DNA of 34,871 nucleotides from Deltaproteobacteria bacterium (GTDB taxonomy: Bacteria; Desulfobacterota; Desulfobacteria; Desulfobacterales; Magnetomoraceae), in assembly GCA_002753725.1 (NCBI GenBank), contig PEAL01000014.1, positions 1 through 34,871 on the forward strand, in the 5' to 3' direction. The notes beneath the pieces are model-generated. The model had not been told where the DNA came from. It worked only from the letters and a program-made list of their open reading frames with translations, and ran no database searches. Both the position numbers and the translations under genes were made by a program. Within the stretch, counting starts at the first letter, position 1; every line of letters starts with the position of its first letter. Below are positions 1 to 8,295 of the stretch, one piece after another.

Positions 1-670
1 ACAATTCGAACCTGCGTGGTCTCGATAGATTAATGGATCGATTTTTGGTCACTTGCTTGATATTATAGCCGTCAAAATCGCAGATAAATATTTCTTTATT
101 GCCAGTCTGGTTTGAAACAAATGCTATCTGACTGTCAAAAAAACCTTTATTTCCGGTCAAACGTTCGATGATTTCATTACAAAAGCGGCGAATGATTTTT
201 CGTGTGTCTTCATGCCAACCTTTATATTTCTTTCCCACAAGCAAGCGACCGGAAAATGTGTCAAATAACCGCAACTCAGCAACAATGAGCTTGTCTTGAA
301 CTTGCAAGCCTCCGGTGATCAAAAGTTCCGCACCAATGGCGGTCCAGTTTTTAAAATTCAATGATGATCCAGATATACCGGTTTTTTGCAGATCTTCAAG
401 AAAAGCCTTTTCGTTGAGCAATTTAAAAAAACCGGTAAACTCAAGGGTTTCTGAAAGCAACTGGGTAATTTCTTTTGAAAGATTTTCTGTTTGTGATTGT
501 TCCGGCGTAAACCTGAACACCGGGATGGCAATGGGTATTTTTCTTAAAAACGGATTGCTGATATCAATATAATCAATAACCCGCTGCGCGCTGACAGGCA
601 TCGCACAAACACTAATCAGAAGAATACTTACGATAATGGATGAAACATATTTTATTTTCAAGTCAGGCAT
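1..670 (-). CDS. tolB: Tol-Pal system protein TolB, N-terminal part (cut by window edge)
   Basis: Periplasmic beta-propeller protein of the Tol-Pal envelope complex, which links the inner-membrane TolQRA motor to Pal at the outer membrane. Read on the minus strand from ATG at 670-668, the frame stays open to base 1 (about 223 codons). It has a signal peptide ending near PVSAQR, then the TolB amino-terminal domain with a region like ITGGLQVQDKLIVAELRLFD, then IAFVSNQTGNKEIFICDFDG, the typical entry into the first propeller blade. The ATG lies 2 bp past the tolA stop, so the gene is the last visible member of tolQRAB. The last residues before the window edge (LSRPRRFEL) depart from the usual LSPxWSPDG blade motif, possibly an end-of-contig error. 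The call rests on the order of genes and these motifs; the C-terminal propeller is not in view. Confidence 0.88.
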   Translation of the reverse strand, partial: MPDLKIKYVSSIIVSILLISVCAMPVSAQRVIDYIDISNPFLRKIPIAIPVFRFTPEQSQTENLSKEITQLLSETLEFTGFFKLLNEKAFLEDLQKTGISGSSLNFKNWTAIGAELLITGGLQVQDKLIVAELRLFDTFSGRLLVGKKYKGWHEDTRKIIRRFCNEIIERLTGNKGFFDSQIAFVSNQTGNKEIFICDFDGYNIKQVTKNRSINLSRPRRFEL

Positions 671-672
671 CC

Positions 673-1665
673 TCATTTCAATCCCAAAGGTGTGAAGTTC
701 AACCCTACCGGCCCATAATATGAACGTAAATAAGCACTGGGCAATGGAGGGAGTGGATTGGACTTTTTGACGGCTTTTAAAACACATTCGTCAAAATATT
801 CGTTACCGGATTTTTTTTCAAAATACATATCCGATCGAATAGAACCGTTTCTCATAATCGTTATCACCAGAGTCGCACTTAATTTCGTTTGATAACCAAC
901 AAGTTGAAAGGATACCGCCCAATTTCGCTGAATACGAGCCATAATTTCGGCTTTGTATATGTCCATCAACTCCACTGATGATTTGACGTCGCCATTACTT
1001 CGAATACGATGTTCGGTTTCATTAATGCGAACCTGTTGTTTCAGGCGTTGAAGGGTATCATTTAAATGTCTCTGTTTTTTATCCTGTACCAGTTGTTCTC
1101 TTTTTATTGTTTTCTTCTTTAATGAGCGCTTAATTTCTGGCTGAGCAGGCGTTGGTGGATGTTGAGGTTTTTCAATAGGCTTAGGAGCGTCAAGTGGTTC
1201 AGGTTCAATAGGTTCCGGCCTCTCAATGGGTTTAAGTTCTTTTATTTCTGGTTCAGGCGCTGGGTTTATGATTTCTAGCTTTGGCTTTAGCGGTGCCAGC
1301 GTTTTGGCCGGCTCTATCGGTGCCAGGGGCTGAAATTGCTTGGGTTCATAATTCGATTCCGATGATTGTACAGGTTGAGGCTCCGGCGGTTCAAGCGACT
1401 CCATCGGCGCGACAGTGTCATCCCTTTCATAAGGTTGATCCTCAATCGGTTGTACCGCAGAGGGATCTTCGGTTAGCTGTTCTGTAATTGAAACAAGATC
1501 AATATCAATTACAGTCGGCATGTACCGTTGGCTCTGATCCAGATTTGGAAAAAAAAAGATAATGGTAAAAAAAAGGAGATGGCCGAATGTTGAACAGCCA
1601 AACGTTAAAAACCATGTGGTCTTTTTTATATCTGAACGAACAAAAAAATCATTTCCTGCATACAT
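673..1665 (-). CDS. tolA: TolA/TonB-like energy transducer
   Basis: Transmits proton-motive energy from the TolQ-TolR motor across the periplasm. The 330-residue protein has one N-terminal membrane segment (about residues 18-40), then a long periplasmic stretch (about 75-190) very rich in Pro and Glu with repeated PxPEPI-like units, then a Lys/Arg/Gln-rich, probably helical segment (about 185-225). It ends in a TonB/TolA C-terminal domain (about 230-330) containing AEIMARIQRNW, a TLVITIMRNGSI strand and FDECVLKAVKKSNPLPPLP. The Pro-rich linker is TonB-like, while the position between tolR and tolB argues for TolA function. Only 15 bp separate it from tolR. Automated pipelines may name it simply TonB family protein. 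Confidence 0.85.
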   Translation of the reverse strand: MYAGNDFFVRSDIKKTTWFLTFGCSTFGHLLFFTIIFFFPNLDQSQRYMPTVIDIDLVSITEQLTEDPSAVQPIEDQPYERDDTVAPMESLEPPEPQPVQSSESNYEPKQFQPLAPIEPAKTLAPLKPKLEIINPAPEPEIKELKPIERPEPIEPEPLDAPKPIEKPQHPPTPAQPEIKRSLKKKTIKREQLVQDKKQRHLNDTLQRLKQQVRINETEHRIRSNGDVKSSVELMDIYKAEIMARIQRNWAVSFQLVGYQTKLSATLVITIMRNGSIRSDMYFEKKSGNEYFDECVLKAVKKSNPLPPLPSAYLRSYYGPVGLNFTPLGLK

Positions 1666-1680
1666 AGGTCTGATTTTCTT

Positions 1681-2100
1681 TTAAGATCGATTATCTGATT
1701 GTTTAAGTGGTTCAGTGATCATGCCTAGTTTCTGAACACCAGCATTTTTAACTTCTGACATTACACGAACCACCAATCCATAGGCCACATCTTTGTCTGC
1801 CCGCAAATACACCTGTTTATCCATTTGTCCATCAAAAATAATGGTTAATTTTTCCTTGAGTGCATCAAGGGTTACCTGAAAGGTATTGATAAATATTTCT
1901 CCATTTTTTTTAATGGATATGGTTAAACTTTCATCATCTGTTGGCAAAGATTTGGATGCAGATTCCGGCAAAGAAACATCAACGCCTTGCGTCATCATGG
2001 GAGCAGAAACCATAAAAATGATCAGTAGCACCAGCATGACATCTACAAAGGGCGTCACGTTAATCTCCGCCATATACTTGCTTGATCCTCCGGCTAACAT
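1681..2100 (-). CDS. tolR: TolR/ExbD family biopolymer transport protein
   Basis: Inner-membrane motor component that works with TolQ to convert proton-motive force into movement of TolA. The 139-residue protein has the family's normal size: a short cytoplasmic N-terminus, one membrane helix within INVTPFVDVMLVLLIIFMV (about residues 13-32) carrying the conserved Asp of the VDVMLVLLIIF motif that is part of the proton path, then a periplasmic domain with QVYLRADKDVAYG, the typical ExbD/TolR C-terminal motif. It starts at ATG 2100, 2 bp after the tolQ stop, and is followed by tolA, so translation is probably coupled. Separating TolR from ExbD depends on the tolB neighbour rather than on the protein itself. 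Confidence 0.9.
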   Translation of the reverse strand: MLAGGSSKYMAEINVTPFVDVMLVLLIIFMVSAPMMTQGVDVSLPESASKSLPTDDESLTISIKKNGEIFINTFQVTLDALKEKLTIIFDGQMDKQVYLRADKDVAYGLVVRVMSEVKNAGVQKLGMITEPLKQSDNRS

Positions 2101-2102
2101 GG

Positions 2103-2828
2103 TTATTGTCCTTTTCCCCGAAGCATTTCCATTTCGACAATATTCAGGAAATCAGCGGAAAAGCTCATCAGCTCGGATTCAATGACTGTGATTTTGCTGT
2201 TAAAATAATTGAAAGCGACAACAGCAGGAATCGCAACAGCCAAGCCTGCCGCAGTTGCTATGAGTGCTTCTGATATACCCGGTGCAACGGCTGCCAAATT
2301 GGCCGATCCTTTTAAACCAATGCCATGAAAAGAATTCATAATCCCCCACACCGTACCAAACAAGCCTATAAAAGGCGTGGTGTTTCCGGTTGTCGCTAGA
2401 AAGGGGGTAAGGCTTGTCACACGTGTCATTTCCGAATTTATCGCACGACGTAATGCGCGTTTGATATTATCCATGCCGGTTGTTCGTCTTTCGAACTTTT
2501 CTCCAGTGGATTGATCTGAATCCGCTGACAAATGAACACCTGACTTTTCAAGTTTGGTTAATTCCTGATAACCAATTCGAAAAACCCTTCCCACCGGGCA
2601 AGTTTGAAATTGCTTTGTGCCGGTAAACGCGTTGGCCAAATCCCGACTTTTCCAGAAACTATCGACAAAAGCGACGGAATCCTTGTAGGCTCTTCGAACA
2701 TAGAGAAATTTAATAATAATAATTCCCCAGGACGTTACGGAAAAAAACAGCAAAAGCAACAGAACAAACTTGACCATCGGCCCCGCATTGGTAACCATGT
2801 GGATAACGTCTGCGTCTGTACTGAACAT
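2103..2828 (-). CDS. tolQ: TolQ/ExbB family proton channel protein
   Basis: Inner-membrane proton channel of the Tol motor, first gene of the minus-strand tolQRAB operon. The 241-residue product has an N-terminal membrane helix (about 16-38), a cytoplasmic loop, and two helices in the C-terminal half. These include TTGNTTPFIGLFGTVWGIMNSF and ISEALIATAAGLAVAIPAV, both hallmark MotA/TolQ/ExbB motifs with the conserved GTVWG and TxxGL(x)AIP elements. The ATG at 2828 is preceded on its strand by AGAGG about 7 nt upstream, a reasonable ribosome binding site. Upstream lies a 285 bp divergent intergenic region shared with the plus-strand gene at 3114. Confidence 0.92.
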   Translation of the reverse strand: MFSTDADVIHMVTNAGPMVKFVLLLLLFFSVTSWGIIIIKFLYVRRAYKDSVAFVDSFWKSRDLANAFTGTKQFQTCPVGRVFRIGYQELTKLEKSGVHLSADSDQSTGEKFERRTTGMDNIKRALRRAINSEMTRVTSLTPFLATTGNTTPFIGLFGTVWGIMNSFHGIGLKGSANLAAVAPGISEALIATAAGLAVAIPAVVAFNYFNSKITVIESELMSFSADFLNIVEMEMLRGKGQ

Positions 2829-3033
2829 ATTAAGACCTCTTTGTTAAGCATTGTAATATAAGGACATCTATCAATGAATTTGATGTTATTTATACGAGCC
2901 GAACACCACTGTCAAGTTTTTATCCAAACCACCAGTAAGTTTTTAGATGATATATCCTTGTCTGTTTAAAAAAAATTCATTAGACCTGAATTTTCTGCTC
3001 TTGTAAAGTGTTTTTTGAGGTATTGTATTTCGT

Positions 3034-3061
3034 TTGCTTTTTTTTTCTTGTTTTATATGAT
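3034..3061 (+). promoter_or_regulatory. Possible sigma-70-type promoter for the Uma2-HD (and perhaps sdh) transcript
   Basis: Within the 285 bp gene-free stretch 2829-3113 between divergent tolQ and the gene at 3114, TTGCTT (3034-3039) and TATGAT (3056-3061) are separated by 16 bp, about 52 bp before the start codon. The rest of this stretch is AT-rich with long T runs and shows no ORF, strong hairpin or RNA gene. The promoter for tolQ must also lie here but I could not place it. This is a motif match by eye in AT-rich DNA, so moderate to low certainty. Confidence 0.35.
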
Positions 3062-3113
3062 ATTGCCATCTAATCATCGTTCATTCTGATAGATTAAGAA
3101 AAGGGGGTACAAT

Positions 3114-4202
3114 ATGTTAGAAACATTACATTCTCAAACCAATTCTGTTGAATATTCTTTGCCGCCAGGCTATGGACCAGTTTATTCACCTTCTAAAAGG
3201 AATTCACGTTCCAAAACAAAGAAACCTCAATCCCAAAAATGGACAATGGATGATATTCAGGCTCATCAAAGAAAAATGTATTCTGGTGAGATCGAATGGG
3301 AAGAACTCTGGGAGGTTCCCGGAAAATACTCTGCCCATGAATATTACGAAATGATGGATGAAGACTCTCATTGGGAATTGATCGATGGCTCAATCATTGT
3401 ACATTCTCCCGCAGGAATGGAGCATCAGGATGTTGTTGGGAATTTATACACCATTATTAGAACACATGTTGCCAGCACAGAAAAAGGTGCAGCGTATACC
3501 GCACCAGCAGGACTTGAAATTACTGGCCTTCCGAATAAATATGAACCGGATATTTTTGTGGTGAGTGCTGAAAAATCAAAAAATGTCAGAGGTTCCTATT
3601 GTGAAGAAGTTCCAGAGCTGGTTATTGAAGTGGCCATTACACGCAAAGGACTGAATCACATCAGGAAAGAAAAACAAAAAAAATTCAAAGATTATCAACA
3701 TATTGGTATTCAAGAATATCTGGTTGTTTTTGCACCCAATAAGGGGGATGTTCAATTTTGGTTTTATCGCACACACAACAATCAATTCAAGGAACAAAAA
3801 GTAAAAGACATTCTTGAGTTAAAAACCATTGGTTTAAATATTCCAATCTGGGTGCTGACAGATAAAACAAAGTGGCGATCATCGGCTATTGAAGAAATAC
3901 TGGGCGAGACTCTTGTTAAGCGTATTGATCCTAAGGTTCGGGTGAATGGTGTTGATCCTGAAATTCGGGTTGATGGCGTTGATCCTAAAATTCGGGTTGA
4001 TGGCGTTGATCCTAAAATTCGGGTCGATGGCGTTGATCCTAAAATTCGGGTTGATGGCGTTGATCCTGAAATTCGGGTTGATGGCGTTGATCCTGAAATT
4101 CGCCTGTCAGGTCTGTCTTTAAAAGATCGAATGACAGGACTTGATGTATCAGAAAAAAAAGAACTGATTCAAATGCTTTTAAATCAGGAAAACAAACCAT
4201 GA
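3114..4202 (+). CDS. Uma2 (DUF820) family nuclease-like protein with C-terminal 9-residue repeats
   Basis: The core (about residues 70-245) is a Uma2/DUF820 domain, a PD-(D/E)XK-fold family often called putative restriction endonucleases and very common in cyanobacteria. Visible signatures are HWELIDGSII (around E88), the EPDIFVV aspartate (D146), ELVIEVA (E172) and FKDYQHIGIQEYLVV. The 362-residue protein is longer than a typical Uma2 protein (about 190-220). It has a charged N-terminal extension of some 65 residues and a tail (about 272-340) of seven DPxIRVDGV units passing into RLSGLSLKDRMTGL and a short Leu-rich end. The start has an AAGGGGGT ribosome binding site 6 nt upstream. The gene overlaps the HD protein by 4 bp (ATGA). 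Substrate and biological role are unknown; no DNA methylase or antitoxin-like partner is adjacent. Confidence 0.8.
   Translation: MLETLHSQTNSVEYSLPPGYGPVYSPSKRNSRSKTKKPQSQKWTMDDIQAHQRKMYSGEIEWEELWEVPGKYSAHEYYEMMDEDSHWELIDGSIIVHSPAGMEHQDVVGNLYTIIRTHVASTEKGAAYTAPAGLEITGLPNKYEPDIFVVSAEKSKNVRGSYCEEVPELVIEVAITRKGLNHIRKEKQKKFKDYQHIGIQEYLVVFAPNKGDVQFWFYRTHNNQFKEQKVKDILELKTIGLNIPIWVLTDKTKWRSSAIEEILGETLVKRIDPKVRVNGVDPEIRVDGVDPKIRVDGVDPKIRVDGVDPKIRVDGVDPEIRVDGVDPEIRLSGLSLKDRMTGLDVSEKKELIQMLLNQENKP
3927..4115 (+). repeat. Seven tandem 27-bp units in the Uma2-like gene
   Basis: In-frame direct repeats of 27 bp encode DPxIRVDGV: units start at 3927, 3954, 3981, 4008, 4035, 4062 and 4089. The inner units are almost identical at the DNA level, differing by AAA/GAA for Lys/Glu and one silent GTT/GTC change, while the first (DPKVRVNGV) and last (DPEIRLSGL) are diverged. 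A degenerate eighth unit, SLKDRMTGL, follows. Near-identity of the inner units points to recent duplication by slippage or unequal recombination. Confidence 0.95.
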
Positions 4203-4750
4203 AACGTATTGTACAATTTCTGTTTGAAGCCAATATACTTAAATCTGTTCAACGAACAGGATTTCAATTTTTGGGCACAGGAAAAGAATCTGTGGCTGAA
4301 CATTCTTTCATGATTGCAATGATTGCTTATGCCATGAGTCAGCTTGATTCAACGGTTGATCCTTTAAAAATCATTACCATGTGTCTGGTACATGATTTAC
4401 CGGAAGCACGCATGGGTGATTTGAATTATGTTCATCAGCGATATGCCACTGCTCATGAAAACCGCGCCCTGGAAGATTTAGCAAAAAATTTGCCCTTTGG
4501 TGTAGACATCGTTCAACTGGTTGATGAATTCAATCAATGTAAAACGATTGAAGCGCGTCTGGCGCGTGATGCGGATCAGATTTCTTTGATGCTTGAATTA
4601 AAAGCATTGCAAGATCAAGGAAAACGTGGGCCAGAAAAATGGCTGATTGCTGCTCAAAAACGTCTGAAAACAGAAATGGGGAAAAAACTGGCTGAAACGA
4701 TCATGACAACCGAATGGGATGATTGGTGGTTTCAATCGTTACCAGAATAA
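4199..4750 (+). CDS. HD-domain phosphohydrolase (YfbR-like nucleotidase family)
   Basis: A 183-residue metal-dependent hydrolase. The HD signature is spread as expected: AEHSFMIAMI (His35), VHDLPEARMGD (His65-Asp66, Glu69) and RDADQI later in the chain. Relatives include 5'-deoxynucleotidases such as YfbR and other HD proteins acting on nucleotides, so a nucleotide monophosphate substrate is plausible but not shown. Its ATG overlaps the stop of the Uma2-like gene (ATGA at 4199-4202), which implies coupled translation. It ends 32 bp before sdhC. The close pairing with a nuclease-fold gene is notable because nucleotidases and nucleases often occur together in defence or damage-response loci, but that is inference only. 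Confidence 0.8.
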   Translation: MKRIVQFLFEANILKSVQRTGFQFLGTGKESVAEHSFMIAMIAYAMSQLDSTVDPLKIITMCLVHDLPEARMGDLNYVHQRYATAHENRALEDLAKNLPFGVDIVQLVDEFNQCKTIEARLARDADQISLMLELKALQDQGKRGPEKWLIAAQKRLKTEMGKKLAETIMTTEWDDWWFQSLPE

Positions 4751-4782
4751 AAAAATAATATCAATATTAAGAAGGAGGTATA

Positions 4783-5430
4783 ATGGATGGTGTGTTGCAG
4801 TTCTTGAACCAATCCATTGGGAAAAAAATTCTGATGGCCATTTCCGGCCTGGGATTTTGTGCATTTTTATTGGTCCATTTAATAGGTAACTTGTTTATTT
4901 ATGGTGGGCAGGATCTTTTTCACTCGTATGTGGATCATTTACATGCTTTGGGCCCATTCATCTACATTTCTGAAGCTGGCCTTTTCATTCTTTTGTGTAT
5001 CCACCTGTCAATGGCGGTCACACTTTATTTCCAGAATCTGGTTGCCCGTCCGACAACTTATGTAATGAAACGCAATGCTGGTGGCAGAACCCTGGCATCT
5101 GGCACAATGCCTTATACGGGATTGATCATTTTAATTTTTGTTGTCATTCATTTGATCACTTTCAAGTTTGCGGATCACTCCCAACGTACGGTCTTTGAAA
5201 TTGTTTCGTCAGCATTAACACAACCGGGATATATTGCGTTGTATGTGTTTGCCATGATTGTTGTTGGACTTCATGTCAATCACGGATTTTGGAGTGCTTT
5301 TCAAACATTGGGGATCGATCATCCTAAATATATGCCAGCGATCAGGGCGTTCAGTGTGATTTACAGTGTCATGCTGGGGATTGGATTTGGTTTTATTCCA
5401 ATCTATATCATGTTGCTTTCGCTCAGGTAA
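4783..5430 (+). CDS. sdhC: Succinate dehydrogenase/fumarate reductase cytochrome b subunit (b558 type)
   Basis: Membrane anchor that binds haem b and quinone for the succinate:menaquinone oxidoreductase complex. The 215-residue protein shows five hydrophobic segments, as in the Bacillus/Wolinella single-subunit anchors. Histidines suited to haem ligation lie within or next to helices: FLLVHLIGNLF, LFILLCIHLSMA, FVVIHLITFKF and VVGLHVNHGFW. The start is set by a near-perfect Shine-Dalgarno AAGGAGG (4772-4778) 4 nt upstream of ATG. sdhA follows 15 bp after the stop. A one-subunit, multi-helix anchor of this kind normally works with low-potential menaquinone, so the enzyme could run in either direction. 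Confidence 0.9.
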   Translation: MDGVLQFLNQSIGKKILMAISGLGFCAFLLVHLIGNLFIYGGQDLFHSYVDHLHALGPFIYISEAGLFILLCIHLSMAVTLYFQNLVARPTTYVMKRNAGGRTLASGTMPYTGLIILIFVVIHLITFKFADHSQRTVFEIVSSALTQPGYIALYVFAMIVVGLHVNHGFWSAFQTLGIDHPKYMPAIRAFSVIYSVMLGIGFGFIPIYIMLLSLR

Positions 5431-5445
5431 AAGAGGAGATATTTC

Positions 5446-7356
5446 ATGCAATTAAATGCCCATATCCCTTCCGGTCCCTTATCGGAAAAATGGGATAAGC
5501 ATCGTTTTGAACTTAAGCTGGTGAATCCGGCAAATAAACGAAAATATGAAATCATTGTCGTCGGCACAGGGCTGGCGGGAAGTTCTGCTGCTGCATCTTT
5601 GGCGGAACTGGGGTATCATGTCAAAATTTTCTGTATTCAGGACAGTCCCCGTCGTGCTCACAGCATCGCCGCACAAGGAGGCATCAACGCTGCAAAAAAT
5701 TACCCCAATGATGGTGATAGTATCAAACGCCTGTTTTATGATACCATCAAAGGAGGAGATTTTCGCGCCCGTGAAGCCAATGTTTATCGTCTGTCTCAAA
5801 TCAGTAACAACATTATCGATCATTGTGTGGCTTTGGGAGTTCCTTTTGCCAGAGAATATGGCGGTCTGTTAGCCAATCGTTCTTTTGGCGGGGCTCAGGT
5901 CTCTCGAACATTTTATGCCCGCGGACAGACAGGACAGCAGTTACTTTTAGGGGCTTACAGTGCTCTGAGTCGTCAAATTGCCTTAGGGAATGTTGAGATG
6001 TTTACCCGACGGGAAATGATGGATCTGGTGCTGATCAATGACCACGCCCGTGGTATTATTGTAAGAAATTTGGTCACCGGAGAACTGGAACGTCACGGAG
6101 CGCATTCCGTCGTGTTAGCGACCGGTGGTTATGGAAATGTATTTTTTCTTTCGACCAATGCCATGAATTCCAATGTTTCCGCTTCCTGGCGTTCGTATTT
6201 GAAAGGTGCTTGCTTTGCCAATCCCTCATTTACGCAAATTCATCCCACATGCATTCCGGTGCATGGGACATATCAATCCAAATTGACTCTGATGAGTGAA
6301 AGCCTACGAAATGATGGTCGGGTTTGGGTTCCCAAAGAACCAGGGGATAAGCGCGCATTTCAGGACATTCCAGAATCAGAACGACATTATTATCTGGAAG
6401 CAAAATATCCAAGCTTTGGCAATCTTGTCCCCAGAGATGTGGCATCCAGAAATGCCAAAGAACAATGCGATGCCGGTAGAGGTGTCGGAGAAACTGGATA
6501 TGCGGTGTATCTGGATTTTCGGGATGCTATTGCCCGTGATGGTAAAAATACCATTGAGAAAAAATATGGAAATCTGTTTCAGATGTATGAACGGATTACG
6601 GGTGAAAATCCGTATGAAAGCCCCATGAAAATTTATCCTGCTGTTCATTATACGATGGGAGGCCTTTGGGTAGATTATAACCTGATGAGTACCATCCCTG
6701 GATTATTTGTTCTTGGAGAGGCCAATTTTTCCGATCACGGTGCCAACCGACTTGGAGCAAGTGCTTTGATGCAAGGGTTGGCCGATGGTTTTTTTGTTAT
6801 TCCATATACGATCGGCAATTACTTGAATGGACATTCTCAGCCCAATATTGACACATCCCATTCTGCTTTTAAAGATGCTGAACATGAGACCGGAGAACGC
6901 ATCAATCGACTGATAGCCATTGATGGCAAGCGAACAGTGGATGATTTTCACAAAGCACTTGGCAATATTATGTGGGAATATTGTGGTATGGCAAGAAATG
7001 AAGCAGGGCTTGAGACGGCCTTAGATAAATTGCCAGAGTTACGCGAAGAATTTTGGGAAAACCTCAAAGTTCCGGGAGATCCAGCGTCATTCAATCAAAG
7101 TCTTGAACGCGCTATCCGCGTGGCTGACTTTATGGAATTGGGTGAACTGATGCTCCATGATGCCCTGGATAGGGAGGAATCCTGTGGATGTCATCTTCGT
7201 GAAGAATATCAAACCGATGAAAATGAGGCCCTTAGAAATGATGATGAGTACTGTTATGTGTCGGTATGGGAGCATCAAGATGATGAGAACCTGCAACTTC
7301 ACAAAGAACCACTTGTTTTTGAAAATGTTCAATTATCACAAAGGAGCTATAAGTGA
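5446..7356 (+). CDS. sdhA: Succinate dehydrogenase/fumarate reductase flavoprotein subunit
   Basis: Catalytic subunit that interconverts succinate and fumarate with covalently bound FAD. The 636-residue length is normal for the Bacillus/Bacteroidetes-type enzyme. Visible motifs are the dinucleotide-binding [12 protein letters not shown] (about 38-49), [13 protein letters not shown] with His72 as the expected covalent FAD ligand, [11 protein letters not shown] and [11 protein letters not shown] (catalytic Arg region), and a late [20 protein letters not shown] segment that binds FAD. It sits between the cytochrome b and iron-sulfur subunits, and its stop overlaps the GTG start of sdhB. In a sulfate reducer with citrate synthase next door it most likely works as succinate dehydrogenase in the oxidative TCA cycle, but sequence alone does not fix the direction. 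Confidence 0.95.
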   Translation: MQLNAHIPSGPLSEKWDKHRFELKLVNPANKRKYEIIVVGTGLAGSSAAASLAELGYHVKIFCIQDSPRRAHSIAAQGGINAAKNYPNDGDSIKRLFYDTIKGGDFRAREANVYRLSQISNNIIDHCVALGVPFAREYGGLLANRSFGGAQVSRTFYARGQTGQQLLLGAYSALSRQIALGNVEMFTRREMMDLVLINDHARGIIVRNLVTGELERHGAHSVVLATGGYGNVFFLSTNAMNSNVSASWRSYLKGACFANPSFTQIHPTCIPVHGTYQSKLTLMSESLRNDGRVWVPKEPGDKRAFQDIPESERHYYLEAKYPSFGNLVPRDVASRNAKEQCDAGRGVGETGYAVYLDFRDAIARDGKNTIEKKYGNLFQMYERITGENPYESPMKIYPAVHYTMGGLWVDYNLMSTIPGLFVLGEANFSDHGANRLGASALMQGLADGFFVIPYTIGNYLNGHSQPNIDTSHSAFKDAEHETGERINRLIAIDGKRTVDDFHKALGNIMWEYCGMARNEAGLETALDKLPELREEFWENLKVPGDPASFNQSLERAIRVADFMELGELMLHDALDREESCGCHLREEYQTDENEALRNDDEYCYVSVWEHQDDENLQLHKEPLVFENVQLSQRSYK

Positions 7357-8123
7357 GTACTCAAACAATCAACCTTACCTTAAAAGTATGGCGCCAAAAC
7401 GGCCCTGATGATAAGGGCCGATTGGATACTTATCACGCCAAAAATATATCAAAAGACATGTCCTTTCTTGAGATGCTTGATGTTGTCAATGAAGGTCTTT
7501 CGAAAAAAAATCAAGACCCAATTGCATTTGATAGTGATTGCAGGGAAGGTATTTGTGGTATGTGTGGCGCTATGGTCAATGGTCATGCCCATGGGCCAGA
7601 ATCTGAAACCACACTGTGTCAACTTCATATGCGTCATTTCAAAGATGGAGATACACTATACATAGAACCTTTTCGGGCACGCGCATTTAAAATTATCAAA
7701 GACCTTGTTATTGACCGAAGTGCTTTTGACCAGATCATACAGGCAGGAGGTTTTATTTCTGTCAATACCGGCGGAGCCCCTGATGCCAATGCCACTCCTG
7801 TCTCTCTTGAAAAATCAAGCCTGGCAATGGATGCTGCGGCCTGTATTGGTTGCGGTGCCTGTGTGGCATCTTGCCCGAACGCTTCGGCCATGTTGTTTGT
7901 TTCCGCCAAAGTATCCCATCTGGCGTTGCTTCCACAAGGACAACCAGAAGCAACACGCAGGTCTTTGAACATGATCTGTGAGATGGACCACCTGGGCTTT
8001 GGAAACTGTTCCAACGAGCGGGAATGTGAGGCTGCCTGTCCAAAAGGCATTTCAATTCAAAATATTGCACGATTGAATCGTGAATTTATTAAATCATCGT
8101 TGTTTTCAACACCGTCTGTGTAA
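7353..8123 (+). CDS. sdhB: Succinate dehydrogenase/fumarate reductase iron-sulfur subunit
   Basis: Electron-transfer subunit carrying three iron-sulfur clusters between the flavoprotein and the membrane anchor. In the 256-residue product the plant-type 2Fe-2S motif is [10 protein letters not shown] with a later TLCQLH cysteine. The second cluster is [13 protein letters not shown], and the third is within [17 protein letters not shown]. Translation starts at GTG (7353), overlapping the sdhA stop by 4 bp (GTGA), with AAAGGAG 6 nt upstream. This completes a compact sdhCAB operon. It is followed by a 172 bp non-coding stretch with two hairpins. Confidence 0.93.
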   Translation: MSTQTINLTLKVWRQNGPDDKGRLDTYHAKNISKDMSFLEMLDVVNEGLSKKNQDPIAFDSDCREGICGMCGAMVNGHAHGPESETTLCQLHMRHFKDGDTLYIEPFRARAFKIIKDLVIDRSAFDQIIQAGGFISVNTGGAPDANATPVSLEKSSLAMDAAACIGCGACVASCPNASAMLFVSAKVSHLALLPQGQPEATRRSLNMICEMDHLGFGNCSNERECEAACPKGISIQNIARLNREFIKSSLFSTPSV

Positions 8124-8156
8124 ATGATGATTCATGTGCAAACAATCGATTAATGT

Positions 8157-8176
8157 TTCGACGATGAATCGTCGAA
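8157..8176 (+). terminator. Perfect 8-bp hairpin after sdhB
   Basis: TTCGACGA and TCGTCGAA flank a TGAA loop, 33 nt after the sdhB stop. The stem is perfect, but no T-run follows (GGATGTTTTCCC comes next). It may be an RNA 3'-end stabiliser, a weak or factor-dependent terminator, or a protein-binding dyad rather than a classic intrinsic terminator. Confidence 0.45.
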
Positions 8177-8184
8177 GGATGTTT

Positions 8185-8210
8185 TCCCACAAAACTGAAA
8201 AACCGTGGGA
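8185..8210 (+). promoter_or_regulatory. Second inverted repeat in the sdhB-gltA gap
   Basis: TCCCAC (8185-8190) and GTGGGA (8205-8210) form a 6-bp dyad around a 14-nt A-rich spacer, 85 bp before the citrate synthase ATG. TTGACC (8212-8217) directly after it resembles a -35 box but no good -10 box follows at the right distance. The dyad may be an operator or part of a leader RNA. Confidence 0.3.
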
Positions 8211-8295
8211 GTTGACCCGTTGAGGATTTTAAAGGCTAAAACCATTTGAAATTCCATCGTATCAAATAACGATGATTGGCAGAAAGGAATCAAAC

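Noticed and set aside
1..20. Bases resembling a tRNA T-arm (GGTTCGAAT on the minus strand)
   Set aside because: No matching 3' stem strand or acceptor stem can be formed, and the TolB frame runs through it.
3927..4115. 27-bp direct repeats as a CRISPR array
   Set aside because: The units are contiguous without spacers and stay in frame with a coding region.
7634..8050. 138-codon minus-strand open frame opposite sdhB
   Set aside because: It lies wholly within the iron-sulfur subunit gene, whose cluster motifs are intact, and has no recognisable domain.
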